The notes beneath the pieces are model-generated. The model was not told where the DNA came from. It searched no databases and saw nothing but the letters and a program-made list of their open reading frames with translations. Made by a program: the position numbers and the translations under genes. Of a stretch of 64,000 nt of DNA, positions 61,201 to 64,000 are shown piece after piece; positions within the stretch are counted from its first letter, which is position 1, and each line of letters begins with the position of its first letter. The stretch is from Brugia malayi. Lineage: Eukaryota > Nematoda > Chromadorea > Rhabditida > Onchocercidae. The DNA lies in assembly GCF_000002995.4 (NCBI RefSeq), contig NW_025062477.1:3878649-3942648 (forward strand), written 5' to 3'.

Positions 61201-64000
61201 TTTTTTACAGTACTGTTTTTTTTTTTTTTTTTTTGATATAAATTATTGCTATTTTGCTTAAGCTATAATTATTGAACGATGAAAATGTGGACATGAAAAT
61301 ATTTTTATTAATTAATACAAATGTTCATTTTTCTCTAAATGATATTATAAGTTCAGAATTTCATTAAAATTCAAAATCTCACTAAAAATTTTTTAAAATT
61401 CGTCATTAAAATTCAAAGTAGATATACATATATTTTTGATAACAATATTTAAATAATATTTAAAAAAAGAAACAATAAGTAACATTTAAATGAGTACAAA
61501 AATCATACATAAATGTTAATCAATTAGTTATGAAAGATTTTTTATTGAAATTGTTAAATTAAAAAGTAATATAATTTTTTTTTTTATGAAAAATGTTGCA
61601 TAATCTTTTCATGTTCAATAACAATTCTGTTGCTATTTTATCTTATTGTCATATTGTAATATCATTTGGTTTATTTATTGTAGTAGTTGTTTTGTCCATT
61701 TGCTATTGTAATATTATTGTGTTATTTTTGTTTATTTGTTGTCGTAACATTTCTTGTATTTATTTTACCAATATTAAAATCAATTTTCGACTATGATATT
61801 AATATTTTGCGGGTTAATTGAGCTACTAATAATTATTGAATTTTATGACATTGTAAAAAAGATTTAAAAACTTTTTTAATTTTTTATTATTTTAGATAAT
61901 AATTGAAGTGAGCTATTTCTTTTTTTTTTTGCTTAAAAATTATTTAATTTATTTTATAGATTAAAAATTTTACTACATTTTATTTTTATACTATTAATAT
62001 ATTACTGACTCAGTGATAATTACAATATTTACACATTTTTATTACTCTAGTACTAGAAATATTAAATTAAAGGTAATAATTACTGATATGTTTTCATAAA
62101 TTCAGACTAAATTATTTTCAAATTTATTTATTTATTTATTTTTCTTAAATTTTAAATTATCTACAACGAGCCATTAACAGAACATCACATAAGAAATTAA
62201 TTTTCTGTGTTTATTTCATAAAATTGTTTTACTTTCTTGTATTGTTACACAAAATTTTCATAGCTTTTGTGATGTTTGGCATAAAATTGATTTGTTTTTT
62301 TTTTTTAAATTGTTCAAATGTTTACTTATTTATTTTACTAAAATATATTTTAATTATGAAGTCATGCTGCATTGATCTCAGATGTGTACAGATTTTTTTT
62401 TTTTAATTCGTTCTTTCTTTTGCTTAATTTAATTATTCTATAATTTTTTTTTTAACTCATTACTTTTTCTTTTTTTTTTTTTGCAATTTAAACTTCTTAT
62501 AATCATTCTTTTCTTTTCCTTTTTCTGTCTAATTTATTACATTTTTTTTTTTAAAATATATTTGTAATACTTGTCGAGATATGTCTTTTTTTTTTTTGAA
62601 ATTTAATTTAATTTGAAAATAAAATATTTTCGTTTCAAAAATACAAAGCAATGACAACAAAAATTATTCGAAATAATGAAAATTTATGGTTTAATGAATT
62701 ATATTTAGCTGAAAATTTGAAATAGTGTAAACAAATAATTAAACAATTTTTATTTACAATATAACAAATATATATAATTAAACATTTTTATTATAACAAA
62801 TAATTAAACATTGTTATTTAATAATAGTAAAAAAAAAGTAATACAAATAACAAATAATTAAACATTTTTTATATTTATTAAAAAAAATTAAAAAAAAAAA
62901 AACCAAATTCCGGAAAATTTATTTTCCGATAATCAATTCAATCAGTATCTAACAATAAAATTGTTATTATTGTTATGCTTAACAGAGAATAGACACACAT
63001 TTGTCATTATTTCCACGTGATTTAAATTTTAAAATTTATGATTCTATTGATTGAAATATTTGAAAAAAAAAAAAGAAAAATGTGTCAAAGTTGTCTTTCA
63101 ATAACTTCAATGATTCACAGTGACAAAACTTTGCCATAAAGCCTATCTGTCTCTTTTCGTTTCACTTCCCTCTTCTATTTGTGATAAAAAATTTTCATCA
63201 AACTTTTCAAATAAATATTTCAATACCAACTTACTTACTTATAGCTATTGATAAATGATAAATTGATGATAAAATTTCATGATAAAGTCTCATTGATAAA
63301 ATTTACAAATTGCAATAACATTTTAAGCAAATGGAAATGAGTAATTTAATTATTCAAAATAAACCATAATTTCATTACAAATCATAAAACTGAATGACGA
63401 AAGAGAGAAAAGATTGTTGACAATCCTTTCTTTGCTTCATTCAGGCGTTATTGTCGCTGTTGTTATTTATATTGACATGTCCTCTGTCACCATTCATCCC
63501 TCTTCTCTGTCACCATTTCTTGACTGTTAGCAAGTGTAAGAAGACAGAGGAAGAGGACATAAAAGCATTGATGTCAACATATATACTAACCCTTACCTGT
63601 CTGCTTCTATAGGTATATGTACCTGATCGATTCACTCTTGATTGAATTTACTGCAGGTAGAAGGTTATCAGAGACAACAGGTAGCAGCAATTTTACCTTT
63701 CTCATTTGCTTCTATCTTTTTTTAATCGATTTTTTTTTTTTGTTTATTTTTTGTTTTCATTTTTTTCAACGCCATATTCGTTTTTAATGTTAAATAATGC
63801 TGCTATAATAACATTTACATTGTTTTGTTTTTTCCAACTTATCTTTTATAATAAAATTATTAGAAAATAGAAAACACCTGGAATAATTCATTTAATATAA
63901 TCAAAAATACTTATTGCAAAATTTTGAAAAAAAAATTGAAAGAATTTTAATTAGAATTGCGAAGTTATGAAGTGTTATTTTCAGTGATTAAATAAGCTTT
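58272..64000. other. etr-1 3' UTR and AT-rich downstream region
   Basis: No further conserved gene found. The first few hundred bases are probably etr-1 3' UTR and include a GU-rich element near 58440. GA or CT tracts are at 58707-58727, 59406-59422 and 60665-60690. Several AATAAA-like sites exist (for example near 60566 and 60790), so the transcript end cannot be fixed. From about 63.1 kb the sequence is less AT-rich, perhaps the edge of a next gene or promoter. Confidence 0.5.

Noticed and set aside
60300..62600. Phe/Leu/Ile-rich small open frames near the right end
   Set aside because: Translations of T-rich homopolymer sequence; they only mimic membrane segments.

Overview
The window looks like nuclear DNA of a parasitic nematode, most likely a filarial or related spirurid worm. 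It is strongly AT-rich with many A/T homopolymers. Genes are split into many small exons by short introns. TTTCAG-type acceptors lie a few bases upstream of several start codons, the layout of spliced-leader trans-splicing. One gene is a typical cuticle collagen. I saw no bacterial, viral or transposon coding sequence, no rRNA or tRNA gene, and no CRISPR array.

Eight protein-coding genes could be assembled exon by exon, with reading phase kept across every junction. (1) 636-10017, minus: the N-terminal part of an ARID1/BAF250 (let-526-type) SWI/SNF subunit, running off the left edge, with a 6 kb intron. (2) 16880-17839, minus: ribosomal protein S20. (3) 19545-20872, plus: a RING + WWE ubiquitin ligase of the RNF146/Iduna type. 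(4) 26122-27413, plus: a cuticle collagen. (5) 28162-36960, minus: a 25-exon GON-4/GON4L homologue. (6) 38471-41755, minus: an Axin homologue (RGS + DIX, PRY-1/AXL-1 type). (7) 43035-45822, minus: a failed-axon-connections/CDR-type protein with a GST fold. (8) 49172-58271, plus: a CELF/ETR-1 RNA-binding protein with three RRMs.

Between genes the sequence is mostly AT-rich and featureless. Exceptions are the 10.0-16.9 kb block, which has CT/GA tracts and a possible small secreted-type ORF; a 20-copy, 30-bp minisatellite at 18351-18948; an 8-bp GATCACTN array at 23301-23340; and microsatellites in introns and upstream regions.

Functionally, two genes concern chromatin or cell-cycle control (ARID1, GON-4). 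Two belong to the same Wnt-pathway module in other animals: Axin, and RNF146, the PAR-dependent ligase that degrades Axin. The rest are translation (S20), cuticle (collagen), RNA processing (ETR-1) and a GST-fold protein (FAX-like). No clearly new multi-gene system is visible. The most unusual items are the minisatellite and its resemblance to a duplicated motif in a gon-4 intron, a GC-AG intron in rps-20, and splice sites where a nearby alternative would truncate a key domain.
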